64,000 nt of DNA from Bog-473 sp963840435 (GTDB lineage Bacteria; Actinomycetota; Acidimicrobiia; Acidimicrobiales; RAAP-2), in contig CAWIYY010000008.1 of the NCBI GenBank assembly GCA_963840435.1, forward strand, positions 124,001 through 188,000, written 5' to 3'. The notes under the pieces were generated by a model. It saw only the letters and a list, made by a program, of their open reading frames with translations, was not told where the DNA came from and did not search any database. Positions 15,750 to 23,951 of this stretch are shown here, in pieces. Both the position numbers and the translations under genes were made by a program. Numbering within the stretch: the stretch's first letter is position 1; every line of letters begins with the position of its first letter.

Positions 15750-17159
15750 GCGATGCGGCGAACCGGGCGCGACGAGCGGCCAGGGCATCTCCTGCTCCGC
15801 GACGAGCGCCAGATCGAGCAGCAACTCCTCGCGGTGGTGCCCCGCCAGCACCTGCAGGCCGACGGGAAGACCGTCCACCAGCCCGGCGGGGAGACTCATG
15901 GCCGGACTGCCGTTGAGGTTGGAGGGTGCCGTCAAAGCCGCGTTGTTCATGATGGCGCGAACAAAACCCACCTCTTCGATGAGGTCGTGGCCAGGGATGG
16001 TCGAGGGTGGCGGCCCTTCGGCGGCGAAGGCCACGTCGGGGTGGGTGGAGCAGAGCACGAAGTCGGCCTGGTCGAACAGGTCCGCCATGGCGCCGTTCAG
16101 CTGGCGGCGATAGCGCTCGATGGATGCAGCGCGCTCCAGGTCGTAGCGGTCCCGGGCGCTCTGCAGCCCGGCTGCGATCTCGGGGGACAGCTGGGGGATG
16201 CAGTCGGGATAGAGATCTCCCAAGTCGGCGACGAGAGACGGCTGGTTCGCCTGGGCCCAGGCCCCTCGCAGTGGAGGCAGGGCCGGCACCACGTTCACCA
16301 CGCGCAGTCCTGCGGCTTGCACCAACCGGGCTGCCGCAACTTCCACCAGCTCGGCCACCTCGTCCCGGACCTGAGCAATCCCAAGATCGACCACGATCGT
16401 CGCCGTCATGCCGACCAGGTCGTACTCACCCAGACCGGCTTCCCAGCCCCCGACCACGGGCAAGCTCAACGGGTCACGACGGTCAAAGCCGTTGCACGCA
16501 TCGAAGTACCGGGCCGTGTCGCGGACGGAGCGTGTCAGGCACCCGAGGACGGTCGTCATCGGTTCGATGCTGGCCTTGGGTCCTTTGGGAATCCGGCCGT
16601 ACGTTGCCTTGAGCCCGAACAGTCCGGAGAATCCTGCCGGTCCGCGGATGGAACCGCCACCATCGCTGCCGGTGGCAATGGGGAGCAAACCTCCCGCCAC
16701 GGCAGCCGCAGTGCCTCCCGACGATCCGCCCGGCGTGCGCGCCTGGTTCCAGGGGTTCCGCGTGGTCCCGTGTATTTGGGTCGATGTGCAATTGATACCG
16801 CCGAATTCGGGCGCCGTGGTCTGCGCGGCGAGCAACGCTCCTGCGGTGCGCAGGCGGAACACCGAGGTGTCGTCCTCGTCCGCTACCCGGCCCTCGAAGA
16901 CGACCGACGCTTCGGTGTAGGGCCAGCCCTCGACCCGTTCGAGCTCCTTCACTCCGAACGGGACGCCACCGAACGGCAGGGTCACATTCGCAGAGATGGC
17001 CGCCTCGCGTGCCCTGTCGAAATCCGTATAGCTGAAGGCATTCAGGGGTGACGCTTCGCTGGCGTCGATGCAGGCCTCGAGCGCTTCGAGCGGGGACAGC
17101 TCCTTGGCCCGGAATGCGTCGACCAGGCCGCAGGCGTCCCCCAACCAAGGCAGGCTCAT
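15744..17159 (-). CDS. Amidase (amidase signature family)
   Basis: The 471-residue enzyme hydrolyses amide bonds using the Ser-cisSer-Lys triad of the amidase signature family. The Lys is in GVPFGVKELE (about residue 75). The Ser-rich signature is TPGGSSGGTAAAVAGGLLPIATGSDGGGSIRGPA, given here in two overlapping parts: GGSSGG near residue 150 and GSDGGGSIRGPA just after it. Its substrate is unknown; relatives include aryl- and acylamidases and the GatA subunit, but no gatB/gatC lies nearby. ATG 17159 is chosen because the upstream frame runs antisense through the next gene. The divergent PLP-enzyme gene starts 51 bp away. Confidence 0.88.
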   Translation of the reverse strand: MSLPWLGDACGLVDAFRAKELSPLEALEACIDASEASPLNAFSYTDFDRAREAAISANVTLPFGGVPFGVKELERVEGWPYTEASVVFEGRVADEDDTSVFRLRTAGALLAAQTTAPEFGGINCTSTQIHGTTRNPWNQARTPGGSSGGTAAAVAGGLLPIATGSDGGGSIRGPAGFSGLFGLKATYGRIPKGPKASIEPMTTVLGCLTRSVRDTARYFDACNGFDRRDPLSLPVVGGWEAGLGEYDLVGMTATIVVDLGIAQVRDEVAELVEVAAARLVQAAGLRVVNVVPALPPLRGAWAQANQPSLVADLGDLYPDCIPQLSPEIAAGLQSARDRYDLERAASIERYRRQLNGAMADLFDQADFVLCSTHPDVAFAAEGPPPSTIPGHDLIEEVGFVRAIMNNAALTAPSNLNGSPAMSLPAGLVDGLPVGLQVLAGHHREELLLDLALVAEQEMPWPLVAPGSPHRG

Positions 17160-17210
17160 CGACGCGGACAGTACCGCCTGGCTGGCCGCCGCGCCGCTAG
17201 CCTGCCCGCG

Positions 17211-18203
17211 ATGAGGACGGCCGACCTGACCACTCCGGCCCTCCTCGTCGACGGTCCCGGACTCGAGGCCAACCTGCGGACGATGAGCGGGGCTCTGCCC
17301 GGGTCGCGGCTGCGGCCCCACGTGAAGGCGCACAAGTGCACCGCCCTGGCCCTCCGCCAGGCCGCCCAGGGGCATCCCGGGTTTACCTGCGCCACCATCC
17401 GAGAGATGGAGGGCATGGCGGGGGCCGGACTTGGTCAGGACCTCCTCCTGGCGAACGAGGTGGTCGATGCCACCCGACTCGGCGAGCTGTCCCGGACGGG
17501 GGCACGGGTCACACTCGCCGTGGACTCGGAGGAAACCATCGCCGCGGCGATCCGTGCCGGGGTGCCCGAAGTTCTGATCGACGTGAACGTCGGCCTTCCC
17601 CGCTGCGGATGTCCACCGCCGGATGCGGCCCGGCTGGCCGACATCGCCCGGAAGTCGGGGCTGGTGGTGCGAGGGGTCATGGGGTACGAGGGCCACATCG
17701 TCGGTCTGGAGGACCGGGCCAGGCGCCAGTCGATGCTCGAAGGATCCATGGCCCTGCTCGCCGAGGCTCATGGCGCGGTCGGTGGAGAGATCATGTCGGC
17801 AGGAGGCACCGGCACCTACGACCTCAACACCTGGGCCACCGAAATCCAGGCCGGGTCCTACGCGCTCATGGACACCGCCTACGCCAAGCTCGGGCTCCCA
17901 TTCGCCCAGGCGTTGAGCGTGCTCTCGACGATCATCTCGGTCTCCAGGGACTGGGTCGTGGCCGACTGTGGGCTCAAGGCCCTGGCCATGGATCACGGCA
18001 ACCCCACGGTTGACGGTGCGGAGGTGTGGTTCTGTTCGGACGAGCACCTCACCTTTGCCCCGGAGCGGCCGCTGCGAATCGGGGACCGGATCCGGGTCCT
18101 TCCCGCCCACGTCGACCCCACGGTGGCCTACCACCAACACCTCTTCGTCGTCGACGACGAGGACGTCATCGATCAGTGGGAGATCGACCTGCGCGGCTGG
18201 TAG
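17211..18203 (+). CDS. DSD1/D-threonine aldolase-type PLP enzyme
   Basis: The 330-residue protein is a fold-type III PLP enzyme (alanine-racemase barrel, residues ~1-235) with the C-terminal DSD1-like metal-binding domain. The PLP Lys lies in RPHVKAHKC (about residue 43). A glycine-rich phosphate site is SAGGTGTYDL. The C-terminal PAHVDPTVAYHQHLFVV supplies the His residues that hold the divalent metal. Relatives are D-serine dehydratase (DSD1), D-threonine aldolase and 3-hydroxy-D-aspartate aldolase. Which reaction applies cannot be told from sequence. The stop codon abuts the stop of the next, convergent gene without any gap. Confidence 0.85.
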   Translation: MRTADLTTPALLVDGPGLEANLRTMSGALPGSRLRPHVKAHKCTALALRQAAQGHPGFTCATIREMEGMAGAGLGQDLLLANEVVDATRLGELSRTGARVTLAVDSEETIAAAIRAGVPEVLIDVNVGLPRCGCPPPDAARLADIARKSGLVVRGVMGYEGHIVGLEDRARRQSMLEGSMALLAEAHGAVGGEIMSAGGTGTYDLNTWATEIQAGSYALMDTAYAKLGLPFAQALSVLSTIISVSRDWVVADCGLKALAMDHGNPTVDGAEVWFCSDEHLTFAPERPLRIGDRIRVLPAHVDPTVAYHQHLFVVDDEDVIDQWEIDLRGW

Positions 18204-19148
18204 TCAGAACTCCAGGACGAGCCGGCCCCGCACTCCACCTGCCTCGAGCAGTCGATGGGCCGCAGGTGCCTCTTCGGCCGGGAAGGACCGGGCCACCCTG
18301 AGCGTCAGCGTGCCCTGCTCGGCCAGCTGCCCGAGCTCGTCGAGCTTGTCGTGCTCTCCCGCGTAGTTCCGCACGAAGACCGGAAGGAACGTGATTCCCC
18401 TGCCGTCAGCGCCGCGCCCGTCATAGCCCCGCACCGTGGCGACCCGCCCCCCGTCGCGCACCGCAGGCACGGCCGCCGCGTCCATCACCGCGGCGTCGAC
18501 GAGCCCGTCGACCCCGTCGACGACGACGGCCCGCACGCGGCGTGCGAAATCATCGCCCCGGGCCACGATCACGTGCGCTCCCAGCGCCCGGACCAGCTCT
18601 TCGTCGCGCGGCGCGGCATCCGCGATGACCTGGAGACCCGCGGCCTTGCCGAGCTCCACCGCGTAGCCACCGACCGCCCCGGCGGCGCCAGTCACGGCCA
18701 AGGTCTGTCCAGGTTCGAGTGCCAGTTCGTCCAGCGCCTGTCGGACCGTCAATCCGTTCATGGGAATTGTCGCGGCCAGAACGTCGCTGGCCGTGGACGG
18801 GCTCCGCACCACCGAGGCGGCCGGAACCACCACCCGTTCGGCGTAGGCCCCGTGCTGACCCAGAGGAACCACGATCGCCATGACCCGGTCCCCCACCCGC
18901 AGATCCGTGTCGACGCCGGCGCCGATCTGCTCGAGCACGCCTGCGGCCTCCATGCCAGGCACGTGGGGCGGGAGGACGTCCTTCAGACGATCCGCCCGAC
19001 CCCCGCTGCGCAGGACGGTGTCCGTCGGATTGACCGTGGCCGCGTGCACACGCACACGGAGCTCCCCGGGACCGGCTTCGGGGTCGGGCAACTCCACCAT
19101 TCGTAGGACCTCAGGCCCTCCGAACTCCATGATTCCGACGGCGCGCAT
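18204..19148 (-). CDS. NADP-dependent quinone oxidoreductase-like MDR protein
   Basis: The 314-residue protein is a zinc-free medium-chain dehydrogenase/reductase. It has the GroES-like N-terminal domain (VHAATVNPTDTVLRSG, HVPGMEAAGVLEQIGAGV, VGDRVMA) and a Rossmann domain (TLAVTGAAGAVGGYAVELGKAAG, with the AAGAVG NADP motif). The structural-zinc Cys residues of alcohol dehydrogenases are absent. It probably reduces quinones or enones with NADPH. ATG 19148 gives the canonical N terminus (MRAVGIMEFGGPEVL). It lies 31 bp below the MFS gene on the same strand, possibly in one operon. Confidence 0.88.
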   Translation of the reverse strand: MRAVGIMEFGGPEVLRMVELPDPEAGPGELRVRVHAATVNPTDTVLRSGGRADRLKDVLPPHVPGMEAAGVLEQIGAGVDTDLRVGDRVMAIVVPLGQHGAYAERVVVPAASVVRSPSTASDVLAATIPMNGLTVRQALDELALEPGQTLAVTGAAGAVGGYAVELGKAAGLQVIADAAPRDEELVRALGAHVIVARGDDFARRVRAVVVDGVDGLVDAAVMDAAAVPAVRDGGRVATVRGYDGRGADGRGITFLPVFVRNYAGEHDKLDELGQLAEQGTLTLRVARSFPAEEAPAAHRLLEAGGVRGRLVLEF

Positions 19149-19179
19149 GACGAAGCCGACACTACGCCGGCCCTGACGC

Positions 19180-20427
19180 TCAGGACGCCGAGTGCTCGAC
19201 CTCAGGAAAGTCACGCATTGTGCGCATGGGCGAGGCCAGCAGCCAGACTCCGGCCAGCGCTTCTCCGCTGACCCCGATCCACAACGTCGAACGCAGTCCG
19301 ATCACCGTACCGAGGAGGCCGCCGATCAACGCACCGATCGGCAGCACCCCCCACACGATGAACCGCATGCTGGCGTTCATCCGGCCGAGCAGTCGGTCAG
19401 GACACAGCCTCTGGCGAAAGCTGACCTGGTTGATGTTGTAGACCACCGCGCCGAACGAGACAAACAGCATGCCGAGCCCGAAGAACAGCAACCCGGCCTT
19501 GGGCTGGGTCAGAGGGATCAAGAGTGCACCCACGTTGGTCAGGATCCCCACGATCGTGGCCCGGGCGCCGCCAATTCGCCGAGCCAATGGTCCGGCGACG
19601 AACGCACCGAGCAGGCCGCCCACACCGCCCAGGGTGAAGAGGAGGCCGATGACGGCCGGCGACGCGTGAACCGTGCGAACGAGAAAGACCACCTCGACGG
19701 CCGTCGCCACACCGCTGGCCAGGTTGGAGCTTGCGGTGGTGAAGGCAATGGCGCGGAGGAGTGGGTTCTGAAACACAAAGCGGAGTCCCTCGGCCATGCC
19801 GTGGCGGAGGCTCGGATGTCCCCCTTCGGGCACTTCAGACTGCGGCTCGGGTGTGCGGATTCGGGCGACCGCCAGCGCCGACACCAAGAAGCTGATCGAG
19901 TCCACTGCCACCGCGTACGAGCTGCCGATTGCTTGGACCAGGCCACCGGCGACACTCGGACCGGCAACGCTGGCCACCTGCGCGCTCCCGGTGAGCTTTG
20001 CGTTGCCTTCGACCAGGTGCTCCCGGCCGACAAGAGACGGGAGGTACGACTGGTAGGCGACATCGAAGAAGACGGTCAGAATTCCGGTGGCCAGAGTGAC
20101 GACGATGAGCTGGGCCATGGTCAGCGCGCCAAGCGCATACGCCACGGGAATGGAGCCGAGCGCAAGGACGCGTCCGAGGTCCGCCGCGATCATGACCCAG
20201 CGCCTACGGATGCGGTCGACCCACACGCCCGCGGGCAGGCCGACGATGAGGAAGGCGGCCGTCGAAGCCGCTGTCAGGAGTCCCACCTGGAAGGTGGTGG
20301 CGTGGAGCGTGCGCACCGCAAGCAGCGGAATCGCCAGCAGGCTCACCTGCGAACCGAGCTCGCTGACGGTCTCACCGGCCCAGAGCCTCTGAAAATCTCG
20401 GTGCCCGCGCAGCTTCCCCTTGACCAT
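19180..20427 (-). CDS. MFS transporter, MFS_3/enterobactin-exporter-like
   Basis: The 415-residue protein has twelve predicted membrane segments. The N terminus (FQRLWAGETVSELGSQVSLLAIPLLAV) and the loop 2-3 motif GLPAGVWVDRIRRRWVMIAADLGR are typical of the MFS_3 group, which exports siderophores and drugs. A second basic loop motif is GPLARRIGGARA. The substrate is unknown. It is probably transcribed with the MDR oxidoreductase below it; the divergent neighbour starts 56 bp away. Confidence 0.88.
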   Translation of the reverse strand: MVKGKLRGHRDFQRLWAGETVSELGSQVSLLAIPLLAVRTLHATTFQVGLLTAASTAAFLIVGLPAGVWVDRIRRRWVMIAADLGRVLALGSIPVAYALGALTMAQLIVVTLATGILTVFFDVAYQSYLPSLVGREHLVEGNAKLTGSAQVASVAGPSVAGGLVQAIGSSYAVAVDSISFLVSALAVARIRTPEPQSEVPEGGHPSLRHGMAEGLRFVFQNPLLRAIAFTTASSNLASGVATAVEVVFLVRTVHASPAVIGLLFTLGGVGGLLGAFVAGPLARRIGGARATIVGILTNVGALLIPLTQPKAGLLFFGLGMLFVSFGAVVYNINQVSFRQRLCPDRLLGRMNASMRFIVWGVLPIGALIGGLLGTVIGLRSTLWIGVSGEALAGVWLLASPMRTMRDFPEVEHSAS

Positions 20428-20483
20428 CGGAGCGGACCCTACTGTCAGAGACGCTCGGGGCTGGACAGGGCTATACCGGTGCC

Positions 20484-21218
20484 ATGCCGGGCTCTCGCGT
20501 GCTCATCGTCGGGGGCTTGGCCCTCGGCGCGTGGTGCGGCTGGCTCAGCGGGTTCCACACCGACACCGGAGCAGCCGTGGCCAGCTGGTGTGTCTCGCTG
20601 GCCGTGGTCGTCTTCATCGACCTGTTCCTGTGGTCGAGACGACACACGGAAGGAACCCGAGGCCTCCAACTCTGGCCGGCGGAGCCTTGGCCCCGGCCGG
20701 AATCCGGCGGGGCGGGCCGCGCACTGCACGGCCTGTCGCCCTGGCTCATCCTCATCGCGGTGGCCGCGGCCTGGGATGTGCTGGGCATCGACACGGGAAC
20801 ACACCAGGCCCACCTGACAATCAGCGCGCTGGCACAGGCATTTCGTCCTGTCAACGCCGCCTTGTTGCTGGTCTGGATGCTCGTCGGGATCGGCTACGGC
20901 GTGGCACGGGCGCGGGTGCCACAGGCGGATGCTCCCACTAGGCCCGCTGGTCCGCAGGTGCTGGCCGTGTCGGTACTCCCCCTGAGAGGACACCCAGAGA
21001 TGCCGGCCTTGCTCCTGCCGTCCAGCCGTCCGGTGGGCCTGCTTTTCTGGGGCGCTGCGGTGGTGGCGGGGTTCGTCATCGACCAGGTAGCCCGACGGTC
21101 GGGCGGGAGATTCGCTACATCGGGTGACTTCGTGCGCTTCGTCTCGACTTCTCTGCCAGCGAAGATTCTTCTGATCGCCGCCTGGACCTTCGCCGGCTAT
21201 CACCTCTTCGCCCGCTAG
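20484..21218 (+). CDS. Unknown six-helix membrane protein
   Basis: The 244-residue protein has about six hydrophobic segments (residues ~5-22, 28-50, 85-105, 120-140, 185-205, 225-242) and short Pro/Arg-rich loops. No catalytic motif or family is recognised. It is divergent from the MFS gene and converges on the secreted protein that follows, so it stands as a single gene. Confidence 0.7.
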   Translation: MPGSRVLIVGGLALGAWCGWLSGFHTDTGAAVASWCVSLAVVVFIDLFLWSRRHTEGTRGLQLWPAEPWPRPESGGAGRALHGLSPWLILIAVAAAWDVLGIDTGTHQAHLTISALAQAFRPVNAALLLVWMLVGIGYGVARARVPQADAPTRPAGPQVLAVSVLPLRGHPEMPALLLPSSRPVGLLFWGAAVVAGFVIDQVARRSGGRFATSGDFVRFVSTSLPAKILLIAAWTFAGYHLFAR

Positions 21219-21234
21219 TCGGAAGCGCCTGGGA

Positions 21235-21642
21235 CTAGGAGCCCACGAGACTCATGGTGAACGTGCCGCTGCCGCCGATGCCGTCGTAGAAGTGTCCGCC
21301 GACCGTCTTGCCGCCATTCGAGGTGGTGCCGACCGCAACCCAGCTGTCCTCGCTCGTGCCACGCGGGAATTGCTCCCCGAGCTTGACCCGATCACCCTTG
21401 ACCTTGCCGTGGAAGTACCGGTCAGTCGGATCCGACAGCACGGTTCCCGACTGCTCGATATCGAAACGGGCGTGACACTTCCCCGCCGCGAAGTAGCAAT
21501 CCGTCGAGACGATCCGGTATACGCCGTCGATCTTCACGGTCGCACTCGCTGCTGCGCCGGCCATCGGCACAGGACAGCCGAGCGTTGCCGCCACAGACAG
21601 GAGACCGGCGACCCACCTCGTTCTCGTTCGTCGAGGTCGCAT
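21235..21642 (-). CDS. Small secreted protein of unknown function
   Basis: The 135-residue protein has a signal peptide (basic RPRRTRTRW, hydrophobic VAGLLSVAATLG, likely cut near AGAAASA). The mature domain of ~100 residues is beta-rich with two Cys (DCYFAAGKCHARF) that could form a disulphide. ATG 21642 is fixed by a near-perfect AAGGAGG ribosome site eight bases upstream. I do not recognise the family; the size and GTF/GHFYDGIGGSGTF pattern suggest a small beta-barrel. Confidence 0.75.
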   Translation of the reverse strand: MRPRRTRTRWVAGLLSVAATLGCPVPMAGAAASATVKIDGVYRIVSTDCYFAAGKCHARFDIEQSGTVLSDPTDRYFHGKVKGDRVKLGEQFPRGTSEDSWVAVGTTSNGGKTVGGHFYDGIGGSGTFTMSLVGS

Positions 21643-21817
21643 GGAGTCGCCTCCTTTCCTTGCGGCAGCGCGTGGCACTCAAGTCAGTCCCTTAAGCATC
21701 CGCTCCTGGCTGCGGATTGGCAAGCGAAACGTTGCGAGACCATCCGCCGATGCGCCGTGACCACCTCTCGAAAGTGAACGTGACATGGAGCTTTCCTGAA
21801 CGCGGTCCCCGAGATGG

Positions 21818-22501
21818 GTGACCATGATGAAGGACACTTACCATCGGATGATGGATTCGGCGCTGTCAGCATGGGAGGAACTGGACTCGACCTGGCGGGT
21901 TGCGATTGATCAAGCCTGGGAGTCATGGGCTGCCGGATCCGCGGGGGTGGGCGCGGTACTGGTCGACGACACCGGATCCGTCGTTGCGAAAGGCCGCAAT
22001 CGAACGACAGAACAGTCAGCGACACACCTATCGGGAACGATCATGGCCCATGCCGAGATGGACGTGCTGTCCCAGGTGCCGTTTGGCCGTCACATCACTG
22101 GTTCGCTCTATACGACGTTCGAGCCCTGCTTCATGTGTGCTGCGACGATCGCCTTCTACAGGGTTCCCTCTGTGCACTTTGGCGCAGCCGATCCGGTCTT
22201 CGATGGCCTGCATGACTGGTTTGACACATATCGGTTCAGTGCCGATCGCACCCCCGGACGCGTCAGACTGGGAGGCCCACTTGGCGCCTTCTGTCACGTT
22301 CTGCACCTTTCGTGGTTGATCGATTACCCCGCGCCGGCTGACATCATCGATGCGCATAAGCGACTGTCTCCGTCGGTCTTCGAATGTGCGCGCAGAGTCG
22401 CGAAGCATGGCCGCAGTCTCCGTCGCCTCGCCGACCAAGGTCAGCCCGTCGTCAAGGCGATCGAAGAGCTCTGGTCGGACCTCTTGAAGTTGAGCGGATA
22501 A
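21818..22501 (+). CDS. Nucleoside/nucleotide deaminase-like protein
   Basis: The 227-residue protein carries the zinc site of the cytidine/deoxycytidylate deaminase superfamily: HAEMDVL (about residue 78; His ligand and proton-shuttle Glu) and EPCFMCAATI (about residue 102; two Cys ligands). The order and spacing resemble tRNA adenosine or guanine deaminases (TadA/GuaD class) more than CDA. The C-terminal ~90 residues are extra compared with these enzymes. The start may be GTG 21818 or ATG 21824. The substrate is unknown. Confidence 0.8.
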   Translation: MTMMKDTYHRMMDSALSAWEELDSTWRVAIDQAWESWAAGSAGVGAVLVDDTGSVVAKGRNRTTEQSATHLSGTIMAHAEMDVLSQVPFGRHITGSLYTTFEPCFMCAATIAFYRVPSVHFGAADPVFDGLHDWFDTYRFSADRTPGRVRLGGPLGAFCHVLHLSWLIDYPAPADIIDAHKRLSPSVFECARRVAKHGRSLRRLADQGQPVVKAIEELWSDLLKLSG

Positions 22502-22605
22502 CTCTGGGTCTTGGAACACTCGTGAGTTCCGCTGTGCTGGAGACGTTGTAACCATCTCGGCGGGCGAACGTCTCATGCCCTCTTGCCAACCGCTCAATTT
22601 CGGCG

Positions 22606-22624
22606 TAGGATACTGAGTATGCTA
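22606..22624. promoter_or_regulatory. Operator of the PadR-ABC operon
   Basis: TAGGATACTGAGTATGCTA is a 19-bp palindrome with one mismatch; its core ATACT-G-AGTAT is perfect. It ends 17 bp before the PadR start codon, where it would block the promoter. Autorepression by the PadR protein is likely. Confidence 0.6.
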
Positions 22625-22641
22625 CTCCGAAGTCCCGACAA

Positions 22642-23232
22642 ATGAGCATCCGTCACGCTCTGTTGGCCCTGCTCAGCGAGGGTCCCAAGTACGGACTGCA
22701 ACTGCGCCAAGAATTCGAGGCACGGACCGGCGAGGTATGGCCCCTCAACGTCGGGCAGGTCTACACGACCCTGCAACGCCTCGAACGGGACGGGCTGGTT
22801 GAGTCCGACGATCCCCCCGACGACGAGGGAGCCCAGAAGGGCTTCCACATCACGGCGAACGGTGAAGCGGAACTGACGCAGTGGCTGCGCACCCCGCCAG
22901 ACTTCTCCTCGCCGCCCCGGGACGAACTCGTCATCAAGGTCCTGATCGCCATCGAACTCACAGGGGTGGATGTGCACGAGGTGGTGCAGGTCCATCGCCG
23001 CTACCTGGTGGAGCTGATGCAGCAGTGGACTCGCCTGAAAGAGGACGAGTCGAGACTCGATCTGAGTTTCGCGCTTGTCGTCGATGCTGAGCTCTACCGG
23101 CTCGACTCGTTGGTCAGATGGCTCGACACGGCCGATGGACGGCTGAAGCGAGCAGCTGTGGGCGTGGACGCGCCGGCCCCGCAGCCGTTCCCCCTCCCAA
23201 AATCGCGGCGCAAGGTAGGAGCCCCTCAATGA
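22642..23232 (+). CDS. PadR family transcriptional regulator
   Basis: The 196-residue protein has the PadR winged helix at the N terminus (IRHALLALLSEGPKYGLQLRQEF, then NVGQVYTTLQRLERDGLVE) and a helical C-terminal dimerisation domain. PadR proteins of this size commonly repress adjacent multidrug ABC transporter genes. The three genes here overlap (ATGA at each junction) and share an upstream palindrome, so the protein very probably represses its own operon. The inducer may be a substrate of the transporter. Confidence 0.9.
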   Translation: MSIRHALLALLSEGPKYGLQLRQEFEARTGEVWPLNVGQVYTTLQRLERDGLVESDDPPDDEGAQKGFHITANGEAELTQWLRTPPDFSSPPRDELVIKVLIAIELTGVDVHEVVQVHRRYLVELMQQWTRLKEDESRLDLSFALVVDAELYRLDSLVRWLDTADGRLKRAAVGVDAPAPQPFPLPKSRRKVGAPQ

Positions 23233-23951
23233 GCTATCTCGATCTACGCGATGTCTCGAAGGTCTATGGAGAAGGCGCGACAGAAGTGCACGCCCTGCGG
23301 CGTGTCGATCTCTCGGTGGACGCCGGCTCCCTGGTCGCCGTCATGGGCGCCAGCGGCTCGGGCAAGAGCACACTGTTGACAATCGCCGGCAGCCTCGAGG
23401 ATCCCACCAGTGGCGAGGTCTACGTCGGCGACCGGCCACTGTCCTCGCTCTCGCGCAACGGCAAGGCGCGCCTGCGCCGACAGTCAATCGGCTATGTCTT
23501 CCAGGACTACAACCTGCTCGCCGGACTCAACGCGGTGGAGAACGTTTCTCTGCCGCTCGAGCTCGATGGCGTCTCCGCGCGCAAGGCCCAGGCTGCGGGG
23601 CTCGAATCGCTCAAGGACTTCGGGCTCAACGACAGGGCATCGCACTACCCCGACCAACTGTCGGGCGGCGAGCGCCAGCGGGTCGCCATCGCCCGAGCGG
23701 TGGTCGGGGGGCGCCAGCTCCTTCTGGCTGACGAGCCGTCCGGCGCGCTCGACTCCGCCAACGCCGAGACCGTCATGCGCTTGATCCTCGAGGCCTGCCA
23801 CCGCGGCATGGCGGCCGTCGTGGTGACCCACGACGCGGAGCTCGCCTCATGGGCTGATCGTGTGATCTTCCTACGCGACGGGCGCATCGTCGACCAGACG
23901 TTGGCCAACGAGAGCCCAGAAGCGTTCCTCGCCGACCTCCCGAACTCATGA
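23229..23951 (+). CDS. ABC transporter ATP-binding protein, MacB/LolD type
   Basis: The 240-residue ATPase has Walker A GASGSGKST (about residues 41-49), Q-loop YVFQDYNLL, signature LSGGERQR, Walker B LLLADEPSGALD and a switch His in VVVTHD. It groups with the ATPases that drive FtsX-like permeases (MacB, LolD, BceA). These do not move substrate through a classic channel but transmit force to the outside. ATG 23229 overlaps the PadR stop; its own stop overlaps the permease start. Confidence 0.92.
   Translation: MSYLDLRDVSKVYGEGATEVHALRRVDLSVDAGSLVAVMGASGSGKSTLLTIAGSLEDPTSGEVYVGDRPLSSLSRNGKARLRRQSIGYVFQDYNLLAGLNAVENVSLPLELDGVSARKAQAAGLESLKDFGLNDRASHYPDQLSGGERQRVAIARAVVGGRQLLLADEPSGALDSANAETVMRLILEACHRGMAAVVVTHDAELASWADRVIFLRDGRIVDQTLANESPEAFLADLPNS

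Noticed and set aside
15324..17051. Long plus-strand frame opposite the amidase
   Set aside because: Its composition is Arg/Gly/Pro-rich without family motifs, while the minus strand encodes a complete amidase signature enzyme.
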